The notes below the pieces were generated by a model, which was given only the letters and a program-made list of their open reading frames with translations, did not search any database and was not told the DNA's origin. From assembly GCA_009787685.1 (NCBI GenBank), contig WQSV01000043.1, forward strand, positions 1 through 9,114: 9,114 bases of DNA, in the 5' to 3' direction. A program made the position numbers and the translations under genes. This document shows, in pieces, positions 1-6,603 of the stretch (its first letter is position 1; each line of letters opens with the position of its first letter). The stretch is from Bacillota bacterium. Lineage in GTDB: Bacteria; Bacillota; Clostridia; Christensenellales; Pumilibacteraceae.

Positions 1-1
1 T

Positions 2-676
2 TGCGGAAAGGTCACAGAAGGCCCCGGGTCTGATTGCGGATGCGATTTTAAAGCGGTTCAGATTGGTGGTCCATCGGGCGGTTGTTTGACACAAGACCAC
101 CTTGACTTGCAACTTGATTATGACAACCTTGCAAAAATCGGAGCAATGGTTGGTTCTGGTGGACTTGTTGTCATGAATCAAAAAACTTGCATGGTCAAAA
201 TTGCGAAATATTTCATGCAATTCACTCAAAATGAAAGTTGTGGAAAATGCACAGTTTGTCGAGAAGGAACAAGGCAAATGCTTGCGCTTTTGGATGATAT
301 TACTGAAGGACGTGCAACTGAAAAGACACTTCCACTTTTGGAAGAACTTGCCCAAACTGTCAAAGCGGCTTCGCTTTGTGCATTGGGAAAAACTGCGCCA
401 AATCCAGTTCTTTCAACTTTGACATATTTTAGAGACGAGGTCCTTGCTCACATCAACGAAGGCAAATGTCCTGCTGGAGCTTGCGAAGCGTTTGCGTCTT
501 ATAAGATTTTACAAGACAAATGCAAAGCTTGCACAATCTGCAAGCGTGCTTGTCCAGTTGATGCAATCAGTGGTGAATTGAGACAACCAGAAACATGGGT
601 GATCGACCAAGAAAAATGCATAAAGTGTGACGCTTGTTTGCCAGCTTGCAAGTTCGGCGCAATCGTTAAGGAGTAA
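2..676 (+). CDS. hydB: NuoF/HydB-type flavoprotein subunit of an NAD-linked [FeFe]-hydrogenase (5' end missing)
   Basis: The frame is open from base 2, so this is the C-terminal 224 residues of a longer protein; the in-frame TTG at 86 is internal. The family (NuoF, HydB, HndC) carries FMN and oxidises or reduces NAD(H). The FMN/NAD domain lies upstream of the window. Visible are the IGGPSGGC motif near base 60, the N3-type [4Fe-4S] site with cysteine codons at 239, 248 and 257 (CGKCTVC) plus 377 (CALG), and a C-terminal two-cluster ferredoxin domain with cysteines at 521, 530, 539, 551 and 617, 626, 635, 647. The extra ferredoxin domain is typical of HydB/HndC rather than respiratory NuoF. 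The gene is followed after 106 bases by hydA on the same strand, which supports a cytosolic, probably bifurcating hydrogenase. The first visible residues contain an unusual SDCGC stretch just before the conserved KAVQ. Confidence 0.93.
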   Translation, partial: CGKVTEGPGSDCGCDFKAVQIGGPSGGCLTQDHLDLQLDYDNLAKIGAMVGSGGLVVMNQKTCMVKIAKYFMQFTQNESCGKCTVCREGTRQMLALLDDITEGRATEKTLPLLEELAQTVKAASLCALGKTAPNPVLSTLTYFRDEVLAHINEGKCPAGACEAFASYKILQDKCKACTICKRACPVDAISGELRQPETWVIDQEKCIKCDACLPACKFGAIVKE

Positions 677-685
677 TTTTTAGAA

Positions 686-765
686 ATTGAATATGGAATA
701 TTGAATGGGTGAGTGTGAAAAATATTTTTCAACAAATATTCAATATTCAATATTAGATATTCAAT
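686..765 (+). repeat. Intercistronic inverted repeat between hydB and hydA
   Basis: Two 21-base arms at 686-706 and 745-765 are complementary at 19 of 21 positions, with the two mismatches near the centre, and are separated by a 38-base loop. Both arms consist of repeated GAATA/TATTC units. The first arm begins 9 bases after the hydB stop. The second ends 3 bases before the hydA Shine-Dalgarno (AAGGA, 769-773). In mRNA it would form a long AU-rich hairpin next to the hydA ribosome-binding site. There is no T-tract, so a terminator is unlikely. A role in mRNA stability or differential expression is inferred only. Confidence 0.75.
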
Positions 766-782
766 AAAAAGGAATATTTATT

Positions 783-2759
783 ATGAAAAAGATAATAATT
801 GATAATATTGAAACTACATTTTCAAATGAAAGAAATGTTCTGGAGGTGGCTAGAAAAATTGGCATTGAATTGCCCACTTTTTGTTATCAGCCAGAGCTGA
901 GCATTTTTGGTTCATGCAGAATGTGCGTTGTTGAAGTTGATGGACGAGGTGTTCTTCCCGCATGTTCAACTGTCCCATGGGATGGCATGATTGTTCACAC
1001 TAACACCCAGCAAATCCGCGGAATTCGCAAAATGATTCTTGAAATGATGCTTGCGAGTCATGACCAACAATGCACGACTTGCCCAAAGAGCGAAAATTGC
1101 AAATTGCAAAGTTTTGCAAAACAACATGGCATTGATGAAGTTCGATTCCAATCATTCAAGCCAGAAGCGGAAAAAGATTTCTCGTCAACCGCAATTACTC
1201 GCGACCAAACAAAATGCGTTCTTTGCGGAAATTGTGTTCGAATTTGTGACGAGGTTCAATCTGTTGATGCTCTCAAATTTTCATTCCGCGGAGCAAAAGC
1301 AAAAGTTGGAACATTCCTTGAGAGAGGCATCGGCTTTGAAGAGTGTATTGGCTGCGGTCAATGCGTGAAAGTCTGCCCTGTTGGAGCGTTAAACGAAAGA
1401 CATAACATAGAGGAAGTTTGGCAAGCGGTCTATGACAAGTCTAAAACTGTTGTTGTTCAAATATCCCCTGCTACTCGTGTCACTTTGGGAGAATTGTTCG
1501 GAAAGAGCCCCGGAACAAAAGTGACTGGCAAAATCATAACAGCATTAAAAAGAATGGGATTTGACAAAGTTTTTGACACTTGCTTCGCGGCGGATTTCAC
1601 CGTTGTTGAAGAAGGAAAAGAACTTTTAGAGAGAAAGAAGGCAGGCGAAAAATTGCCAATGTTCACATCGTGTTGCCCTGCTTGGGTCAAGTTCGCGGAG
1701 CAAAACTTTCCGAACCTTGTCGGCAATCTTTCATCTTGCAAATCGCCCCAACAAATGCTTGGTTCGCTAATAAAAGATAGGCTTACAAAAGATATGAATA
1801 TTAAGCGCGAAGACTTGGTTGTGGTTGCACTAATGCCTTGCACTGCGAAAAAATTCGAAGTCGCAAGAGAAGAGTTCAAGGTTAACGGAAATCCTGATGT
1901 TGATTTTGTTCTGACAACGAATGAACTTGCTCTCATGATTAAAGAACGTGGAATCGACTTCAACAAATTGAAAGAGAGCGAACTTGATGAGCCGTTTGGA
2001 TTATCAACTGGAGCAGGAATTATTTTTGGCTCGAGTGGCGGTGTTTCTGAAGCGGTTTTGAGATTTGCTGCTGACAGCTTGGAAAAAGGTTCAACCCCAG
2101 ATTTTAAAAAACTGAGAGCTGACAAGGATGTTAAAATAACAGAACTCACAGTTAGCGGAGAAACATTGAAGCTTGCGGCGGTTTCGGGACTTCGAAACGC
2201 AAGAGAATTGATTCAAAAAATTCAGGACGGCGATATTAATGTTGACATTGTTGAAGTCATGGCATGTTCTGGCGGATGTGTTAATGGCGGAGGGCAGCCA
2301 CCTGCTCTTGTTAATAAAGCAGTTTCAAAGAAAAGAGCTGGTGGACTCTACACTAATGACAAGAAATTAGAGCAAAGAATTTCGTCAAACAGTCCGGGAC
2401 TTAAAAAAATCTATGCTGGACTTGATGACAAGAAAACACATGACCTGTTGCACACTCATTATGAACACCGTCAAAAAAATAAAAATGACGGCTATATCAT
2501 TGATGAAACTCCAAATGAAAAATCACTTCACCTTGACATCTGTTTTGGCGCAAGCTGTCTGAAGTCTGGTGGGCAAGAACTCTATCTCGGAGTGATGAAA
2601 CATTTGAGAGAGAATAACCTTGTTGAAACGACAGAATTCAAAGCAACCTACTGCATGAAAATCTGCACTAAAGGTCCTTCTCTTCGAGTTAATGGAAAGC
2701 AATTGGAGAAGTGTTCAGTTGAAACAGCGATTTCTGAAATTAATAAAGCGGTTAAATAA
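783..2759 (+). CDS. hydA: [FeFe]-hydrogenase catalytic subunit HydA, with C-terminal thioredoxin-like [2Fe-2S] domain
   Basis: Catalyses reversible proton reduction to H2 at the H-cluster; the partner is the upstream HydB. Domains in order: N-terminal [2Fe-2S] (C34, C45, C48, C61); His-Cys [4Fe-4S] (H93, C97, C100, C106); two-cluster ferredoxin domain (C145, C148, C151, C155 and C188, C191, C194, C198); H domain with L1 TSCCPAW (C297 in the proton-relay position, C298 a ligand), L2 MPCTAKKFE (C353) and L3 MACSGGCVNGGGQP (C495, C499); then a thioredoxin-like [2Fe-2S] domain with C-x4-C at 587/592 and C-x3-C at 624/628. At 658 residues it matches the long HydA of trimeric bifurcating enzymes such as that of Thermotoga. 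The ATG at 783 has AAGGA 9 bases upstream. No signal peptide or twin-arginine motif is seen, so it is cytosolic. The H-cluster maturases HydEFG are not in the window. Confidence 0.97.
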   Translation: MKKIIIDNIETTFSNERNVLEVARKIGIELPTFCYQPELSIFGSCRMCVVEVDGRGVLPACSTVPWDGMIVHTNTQQIRGIRKMILEMMLASHDQQCTTCPKSENCKLQSFAKQHGIDEVRFQSFKPEAEKDFSSTAITRDQTKCVLCGNCVRICDEVQSVDALKFSFRGAKAKVGTFLERGIGFEECIGCGQCVKVCPVGALNERHNIEEVWQAVYDKSKTVVVQISPATRVTLGELFGKSPGTKVTGKIITALKRMGFDKVFDTCFAADFTVVEEGKELLERKKAGEKLPMFTSCCPAWVKFAEQNFPNLVGNLSSCKSPQQMLGSLIKDRLTKDMNIKREDLVVVALMPCTAKKFEVAREEFKVNGNPDVDFVLTTNELALMIKERGIDFNKLKESELDEPFGLSTGAGIIFGSSGGVSEAVLRFAADSLEKGSTPDFKKLRADKDVKITELTVSGETLKLAAVSGLRNARELIQKIQDGDINVDIVEVMACSGGCVNGGGQPPALVNKAVSKKRAGGLYTNDKKLEQRISSNSPGLKKIYAGLDDKKTHDLLHTHYEHRQKNKNDGYIIDETPNEKSLHLDICFGASCLKSGGQELYLGVMKHLRENNLVETTEFKATYCMKICTKGPSLRVNGKQLEKCSVETAISEINKAVK

Positions 2760-2800
2760 CAACTAACTCTTTTCAACTAATCTATCAAAATCAGTCATCA

Positions 2801-2843
2801 AAACAAACTGGTTAAGGAGTTAATTTCCTTGACCAGTTTGTTT
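2801..2843. terminator. Probable bidirectional terminator hairpin after hydA
   Basis: Arms at 2801-2818 and 2826-2843 pair over 18 positions (17 Watson-Crick and one G-U) around a 7-base loop, 41 bases past the hydA stop. The outer ends are A-rich on the left and T-rich on the right, so either transcript ends in a U-rich stretch, as expected between convergent genes. Weaker complementarity extends outward to about 2791 and 2854. The U-tract is interrupted (TTTGTTTGTT), hence the moderate confidence in function; the hairpin itself is clear. Confidence 0.6.
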
Positions 2844-3116
2844 GTTATCACTGACTTACCCTAATAACACAACCATTTGCAAAAGTCACGCTAAGCAAAT
2901 GGAAGGAATCTGGACACAAAGTTTCGTAAAAAAACACAGCCTTTTCACACTGCGCTCAGTTTGACTTCATTCCATTTTTGCATCATCCTATTTTGACCCC
3001 TACTGCCAGCTGACCCTCTGCATTCAAGACATACTGTGAAAATTTTGAACTCATTCAGAACATTGAAGGCAGAATTATATGCTGATAGTCACATAGTTAT
3101 CTCTAACAGCCTAAGC

Positions 3117-3152
3117 AAAAACATGGCTATCGAAATGCGATGTCCATGTTTT
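3117..3152 (-). terminator. Probable recN terminator
   Basis: A 9-bp perfect stem (3118-3126 with 3144-3152) encloses a second 4-bp stem (ATCG/CGAT) with a 5-base loop, separated by a small internal loop. Read on the minus strand, the closing arm runs into TTTTTGCTT. The hairpin starts about 63 bases after the recN stop. This fits a rho-independent terminator for the recN transcript. On the plus strand the arm also ends in TTTT, so some bidirectional activity is possible. Confidence 0.55.
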
Positions 3153-3215
3153 CTAGATTCAAGTTAATTTGTTTCTTTGACTCAGTTTGGTTTAAATTGA
3201 GTTGAGGGGGAAGTG

Positions 3216-4916
3216 TTAGTGCAAAGTTTTTTTGAAGTTGTTGCTCCAAGTTTTCATTTCTTTTGCAGTGTCGCATGATTTTTCACTGATGCCAAGGGCT
3301 CCAGAGAGACGTGCGACTTCTTCGATTGAGCCGACTTCGTCAAGGAGTTTGACTTCAACAAAAGTGTCGATGTCGGATTGGATTTTTTTGATGAAGTAGT
3401 GTGAGTCTGCCATCGCGGCGATTGACGAGAGATGCGTGACGCAAAGAACTTGTCGGTCTGTGGCAATGTTTGCTAGTTTTTTTGCTATTTCTTGCCCCAC
3501 TATTCCGCTGATTCCAACGTCAATTTCGTCAAAAACCATGACTGAAATATCGTCGGTGCTGGATAAAATCACTTTTAACGCAAGAATAAACCTTGACATT
3601 TCTCCGCCTGAGATTATTTTGGTCAATGGTTTTAATGGTTGTCCGGGATTTGCGGAAAAATAGAATTCCGCGGTGTCAAGTCCAGTTTGAGCTAGGTCTT
3701 TTTCGCATTCGTCAATATTTGGGAATTCATTGAAAACGATTTTAAAAATCGCTTGTGGCATTCCGAGATCTTTGACGGTTTGACTGATTTTTTCTTCAAA
3801 TTCTTTTGCTTTTTCTCGTCTTATTTCAGAGAGAGTTTTGCAATCAAAATACAGTTTTTTAAGCGTCGCATTTTTTTCTTTTGTCAACTTTTCAAAAATG
3901 TCTGCTCCATTTTCGAGCTTTTGATATTTCTCTTCCGCATCAATAAGGAACTTTTGCATTTTTTGATAGTCGCCATATTTTCTTTTCAATCCCCTCACAA
4001 CGTCAAGACGAGTTTCAATTTTGTCGAGGTCTTTTTCATCATAATCAAAAGCATCGACTTCATCGCTAACGCTTGCGGAGATGTCTTTGAGTTCAATGAA
4101 TAGAGTGTTAAGACGCTCTGAAAGCTCTGAGAGTGCTATGGAAAAACTTGAGATTGAGTCAATGGCACGATATGCAACTCGAACATTATCGACCGCATTT
4201 GACATTTCATTGTCGTTTAATGAGGCATATGCTTCTCCTAGTGCTTCGTTAATTCGCTCCGCTCCAAGAATGAACCTTCGCCTTTCAACCAGTTCTTCTT
4301 CTTCTTCTTCATATGAACACGCTTTTTTGATTTCTTCGATTTGATATTTAAGAATGTCGCGATTTCTTTCTCTTTCGTCCGCATCGCCTAAATTTTTGAT
4401 TTCACGAGCAATTTTCAAGTGTTCAAAATAATTGTCTTTTATTGATTTTACTAGGTCCGCGAAGTTTGTTTTTGCGAAACTATCGAGGAGTTTGATGTGG
4501 TGGATTGGAAGAATATAGTTTTGATGTTCCCCTTGTCCATAGATATCGACAATGTTTTGCATGAGCGATTTCAACATTGAAAGCGTTGCAATTTTTCCGT
4601 TGATTCGGATTTCATGCTTGTTTGAAGAATTGAATTTTCGAGCAATTAGAAGTTCGCTGTCGGAGTCAAACCCGAACTCACTTAATGCTTTTTGAGCAGA
4701 GTCTCCAATTTCAAAAAAACCTTCCACTGCTCCTTCGCTTTCTCCGTGTTTTAGTAATGATGGGTCATATCTTGCACCAAGGAGAAGCATTAGGCTGTCA
4801 ACGATAATACTCTTCCCTGCCCCCGTTTCACCACTCAATATATTTAGACCTTGAGAAAATTCAAGGTCTAATTCTTTGATTAATGCAACATTTTTTATCG
4901 TTAGTTTTTTTAGCAT
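3216..4916 (-). CDS. recN: DNA repair protein RecN
   Basis: An SMC-like ATPase that acts early at double-strand breaks in recombinational repair. At 566 residues it is full length. The N-terminal half-ATPase carries Walker A GETGAGKS (29-36). The middle, roughly 150-380, is charged coiled-coil with an acidic EEEEEE run encoded by six GAA codons. The C-terminal half-ATPase carries the ABC signature SGGEMSR (436-442), Walker B VMVFDE (D463, E464) and the switch histidine H495. After the histidine the sequence reads THLSSIAAMAD; many RecN proteins have Pro-Gln where Ser-Ser stands here. The ATG has no recognisable Shine-Dalgarno, but the protein starts exactly as the family does (LKKLTIKNVALI). 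nadK lies 92 bases upstream on the same strand, the clostridial nadK-recN neighbourhood, here without the argR often found between them. Confidence 0.97.
   Translation of the reverse strand: MLKKLTIKNVALIKELDLEFSQGLNILSGETGAGKSIIVDSLMLLLGARYDPSLLKHGESEGAVEGFFEIGDSAQKALSEFGFDSDSELLIARKFNSSNKHEIRINGKIATLSMLKSLMQNIVDIYGQGEHQNYILPIHHIKLLDSFAKTNFADLVKSIKDNYFEHLKIAREIKNLGDADERERNRDILKYQIEEIKKACSYEEEEEELVERRRFILGAERINEALGEAYASLNDNEMSNAVDNVRVAYRAIDSISSFSIALSELSERLNTLFIELKDISASVSDEVDAFDYDEKDLDKIETRLDVVRGLKRKYGDYQKMQKFLIDAEEKYQKLENGADIFEKLTKEKNATLKKLYFDCKTLSEIRREKAKEFEEKISQTVKDLGMPQAIFKIVFNEFPNIDECEKDLAQTGLDTAEFYFSANPGQPLKPLTKIISGGEMSRFILALKVILSSTDDISVMVFDEIDVGISGIVGQEIAKKLANIATDRQVLCVTHLSSIAAMADSHYFIKKIQSDIDTFVEVKLLDEVGSIEEVARLSGALGISEKSCDTAKEMKTWSNNFKKTLH
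4293..4310 (-). repeat. (GAA)6 triplet run inside recN
   Basis: Six consecutive TTC triplets on the plus strand encode six glutamates in the RecN coiled-coil. A copy-number change would stay in frame, so it could vary the acidic run but not switch the gene off. Probably only a local codon-level simple repeat. Confidence 0.7.
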
Positions 4917-4935
4917 GGTTTTTTTGAGAGTGGAG

Positions 4936-4944
4936 ATTTTAGCA
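4936..4944 (-). promoter_or_regulatory. Candidate extended -10 promoter for recN
   Basis: On the minus strand the gap before recN contains TGCTAAAAT, an extended -10 element (TGn plus TAAAAT, five of six to consensus). No good -35 is found 16-18 bases upstream, as is common with extended -10 promoters. It lies 19 bases before the recN ATG, giving a predicted 5' leader of about a dozen bases with no Shine-Dalgarno. No LexA-type operator was recognised. Confidence 0.4.
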
Positions 4945-5008
4945 TAGAAATGTTGTGAAAATTTATTTTATACTTGCTTTAATCTCCGCTCTTGACTTTT
5001 AATCTTAA

Positions 5009-5803
5009 TTATCCTCTTTTCTTTTCTATTTTTGAAAACGGACTATGTCCGCCATCTAATCTTATAAAAGTAGCTATTTTTTTTGAAGCGGTAATTTTGA
5101 CTGGGCTATTTTTTTCTATGCTTGCTTTGTTTTGTCCGTCAACATAAAGGTTGGTGCAACAACTGTTTCGAATACTCATAACGACAGTGTCGCTGTTAGA
5201 GATAACGAGTGGCCTTGCTGAAAGAGTGTGGGCGTTTATTGGAACAAGAATGTGGGCTGGAACATTTCTTTCAATTAGTGGACCTCCGCATGAAAGAGCA
5301 TAGGCGGTTGAACCGAAGGTGGTTGCCACCATATAGCCATCGGAATAGAATGTGTCACGATAGCGCCCGACAACTGAAACTTCGACTTCCATCATCCCCT
5401 CATCACATGACTTAATATAGGTTTCATTGAGAGCATAGAATTTCTTGCCTTCATATTCGGTTTTGAGGAGTGGTTGAGGAGTTTTAGTGTAGCATGAATT
5501 TTTGAGACATGAGATTAGTTTGTCAATGTCTTCTTTTTCAATATCGGCAAGAAAGCCGAGTTTACCGAGGTTTATTCCGACGATTGCGATGTCTTTTTCT
5601 GCGCAATGCTCGACGATTCGAAGAATAGTTCCGTCTCCGCCAACAACAACAACAACGTCAAAATGCTTTTGCGAACCAATGAAATCTTTTTTGTCGAAGA
5701 AAGTGTCCACAGAAAAACCAGACGATGTGAATTTTTTCTTCGCCATTTTTGTGACTGCATCGCCTTTGTCTTTTTGAGTGTTTGTGTAGATCGCAATGTT
5801 CAT
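5009..5803 (-). CDS. nadK: NAD kinase
   Basis: Phosphorylates NAD to NADP using ATP or polyphosphate; a cytosolic enzyme. Its 264 residues match the compact bacterial family. Visible motifs are GGDGT (55-59), NLGKLGFLAD (78-87), the NAD-binding NE pair (126-127), SDG (154-156) and the glycine-rich TTFGSTAY (161-168), then PINAHTLSARPL. The usual TPTGSTAY is altered at two positions (Pro to Thr, Thr to Phe), while the downstream GSTAY and GGP are intact. The start is fixed by the family's N-terminus, yet no Shine-Dalgarno precedes it; a near-consensus promoter ends 7 bases before the ATG, so the transcript is predicted to be leaderless. It lies 32 bases after the transporter gene and 92 bases before recN, all on the same strand. 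Confidence 0.96.
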   Translation of the reverse strand: MNIAIYTNTQKDKGDAVTKMAKKKFTSSGFSVDTFFDKKDFIGSQKHFDVVVVVGGDGTILRIVEHCAEKDIAIVGINLGKLGFLADIEKEDIDKLISCLKNSCYTKTPQPLLKTEYEGKKFYALNETYIKSCDEGMMEVEVSVVGRYRDTFYSDGYMVATTFGSTAYALSCGGPLIERNVPAHILVPINAHTLSARPLVISNSDTVVMSIRNSCCTNLYVDGQNKASIEKNSPVKITASKKIATFIRLDGGHSPFSKIEKKRG

Positions 5804-5810
5804 TGAGTTT

Positions 5811-5839
5811 ATTATATGTTTTTTTTAAAATTAAGTCAA
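5811..5839 (-). promoter_or_regulatory. Near-consensus sigma-70/SigA promoter for nadK
   Basis: On the minus strand, TTGACT (5834-5839) is followed after exactly 17 bases by a perfect TATAAT (5811-5816). The -35 overlaps the TGA stop of the upstream transporter gene. The nadK ATG begins 7 bases after the -10, where transcription would be expected to start. It therefore gives nadK (and perhaps recN) expression independent of the SDR-transporter transcript. Confidence 0.8.
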
Positions 5840-6603
5840 TTGTTTTTCTGGGGTTGACTTTCTTCAATATTTAAAGAAAGCGCCATCACTTCTGCGTCTT
5901 TTTTTCTTTTCAAATGTTTGGCTAGATGGACCGCAATCGCAACGACTATAGTTGTCTCTAAAAGAAGTTGGACTGCTGTTCCGACTCCAATGCTCGTCCA
6001 AATATTTCGCCATGCCAGCTCAAAAGTGTTCGGAATGCCAATTGGTGCGAACGCCAAAATCATGAAAAGTGTTGAATCAATAAATTGTGCTATTGCTGTG
6101 CTGACAAAAGCGGCGATAATATAGAAAAATTTATATTTTCCTTGGACTGTTTTTGATTTTTCTCGAATTTTGACAAAGACCACAATATTGAGAAAGCTGC
6201 CGACCGCAAATGCTATAATTGAAGCAATTACTACTCTCCACTGAGATCCAAAAACCTCTTCCCAACTGTTTGATGCGCTCGGATTGTTTGTTGGAAGAGC
6301 AATTATCAACTGGGAGAGAAGGACTATGAAAATTTGACAAGCGATAGCGAACAATGTCACTTTGAACGCAGTTTTTTTGCCCCACACTTCGGTTATTACA
6401 TTTTGCAAAACTAGAACAGGAGCAATCAAAAGCAGTCCCGCGTTTGTCAACATAAAATCCCCCCAACCTATTGGACGCATTGCAAAAAGGTTCATCAACA
6501 CCAAAAATAGCACTGACAAAGCGACAAATGCGGCAAACCACAAGTTTATTGGGCTTGGGGATTTTGGGTCATGATTGTGATGTGAAATTGTTTTTTTGTT
6601 CAT
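5836..6603 (-). CDS. yhhQ: Queuosine-precursor transporter, VUT/YhhQ family
   Basis: A 255-residue membrane protein with about six hydrophobic segments (roughly 20-42, 50-68, 78-104, 123-148, 157-186, 198-226). The sequence after segment 2, VITEVWGKK, and the IAQFIDSTLF motif in segment 5 are characteristic of the COG1738/YhhQ family, which imports a deazaguanine precursor of the tRNA base queuosine; the exact substrate cannot be read from sequence. The N-terminal tail is polar and His-rich (SHHNHD). The ATG overlaps the stop of the SDR gene as ATGA, with AAGGAA inside the SDR coding end, so translation is probably coupled. No tgt or que genes are in the window. The family call is firm; the substrate is family knowledge. 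Confidence 0.88.
   Translation of the reverse strand: MNKKTISHHNHDPKSPSPINLWFAAFVALSVLFLVLMNLFAMRPIGWGDFMLTNAGLLLIAPVLVLQNVITEVWGKKTAFKVTLFAIACQIFIVLLSQLIIALPTNNPSASNSWEEVFGSQWRVVIASIIAFAVGSFLNIVVFVKIREKSKTVQGKYKFFYIIAAFVSTAIAQFIDSTLFMILAFAPIGIPNTFELAWRNIWTSIGVGTAVQLLLETTIVVAIAVHLAKHLKRKKDAEVMALSLNIEESQPQKNN

Larger units (their letters stand above)
2760..3215. other. Non-coding, structure-rich gap between convergent hydA and recN
   Basis: These 456 bases hold no credible gene; the longest frames are around 20 codons and lack Shine-Dalgarno sequences. Besides the two terminator-like hairpins there is a perfect 8-bp inverted repeat at 2873-2880/2895-2902, and its right arm can alternatively pair with 2970-2977 (8 bp). 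A nested imperfect hairpin lies around 3080-3110. The 9-mer CTAAGCAAA occurs at 2891 and again at 3111. The 2854-3115 part lies between the two terminators and could hold a small RNA on either strand, but no known RNA family was recognised. No tRNA, insertion sequence or CRISPR repeat was seen. Confidence 0.5.

Noticed and set aside
86..88. TTG as a start codon for the hydB fragment
   Set aside because: The same frame is open upstream to base 2 and encodes the conserved KAVQIGGPSGG just before it, so the TTG is an internal leucine codon.
677..782. CRISPR-like array of short AT-rich repeats between hydB and hydA
   Set aside because: Units are 8-10 bases, imperfect and without spacers of regular length; together they form one inverted repeat.
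1457..2149. Long open frame (230 codons) on the minus strand
   Set aside because: It lies wholly antisense to the H domain of hydA, has a low-complexity Ser/Phe/Leu-rich translation with no family motif and no ribosome-binding site; it is a shadow of the hydA codon pattern.
2899..2964. 21-codon ATG frame between hydA and recN
   Set aside because: No Shine-Dalgarno, overlaps an inverted repeat, no recognisable motif.
3753..4103. Plus-strand frame of 116 codons, Phe-rich and membrane-like
   Set aside because: It is antisense to the Lys/Glu-rich coiled-coil of recN; reversed Lys/Glu codons yield Phe/Leu/Ser, which explains its apparent hydrophobicity.
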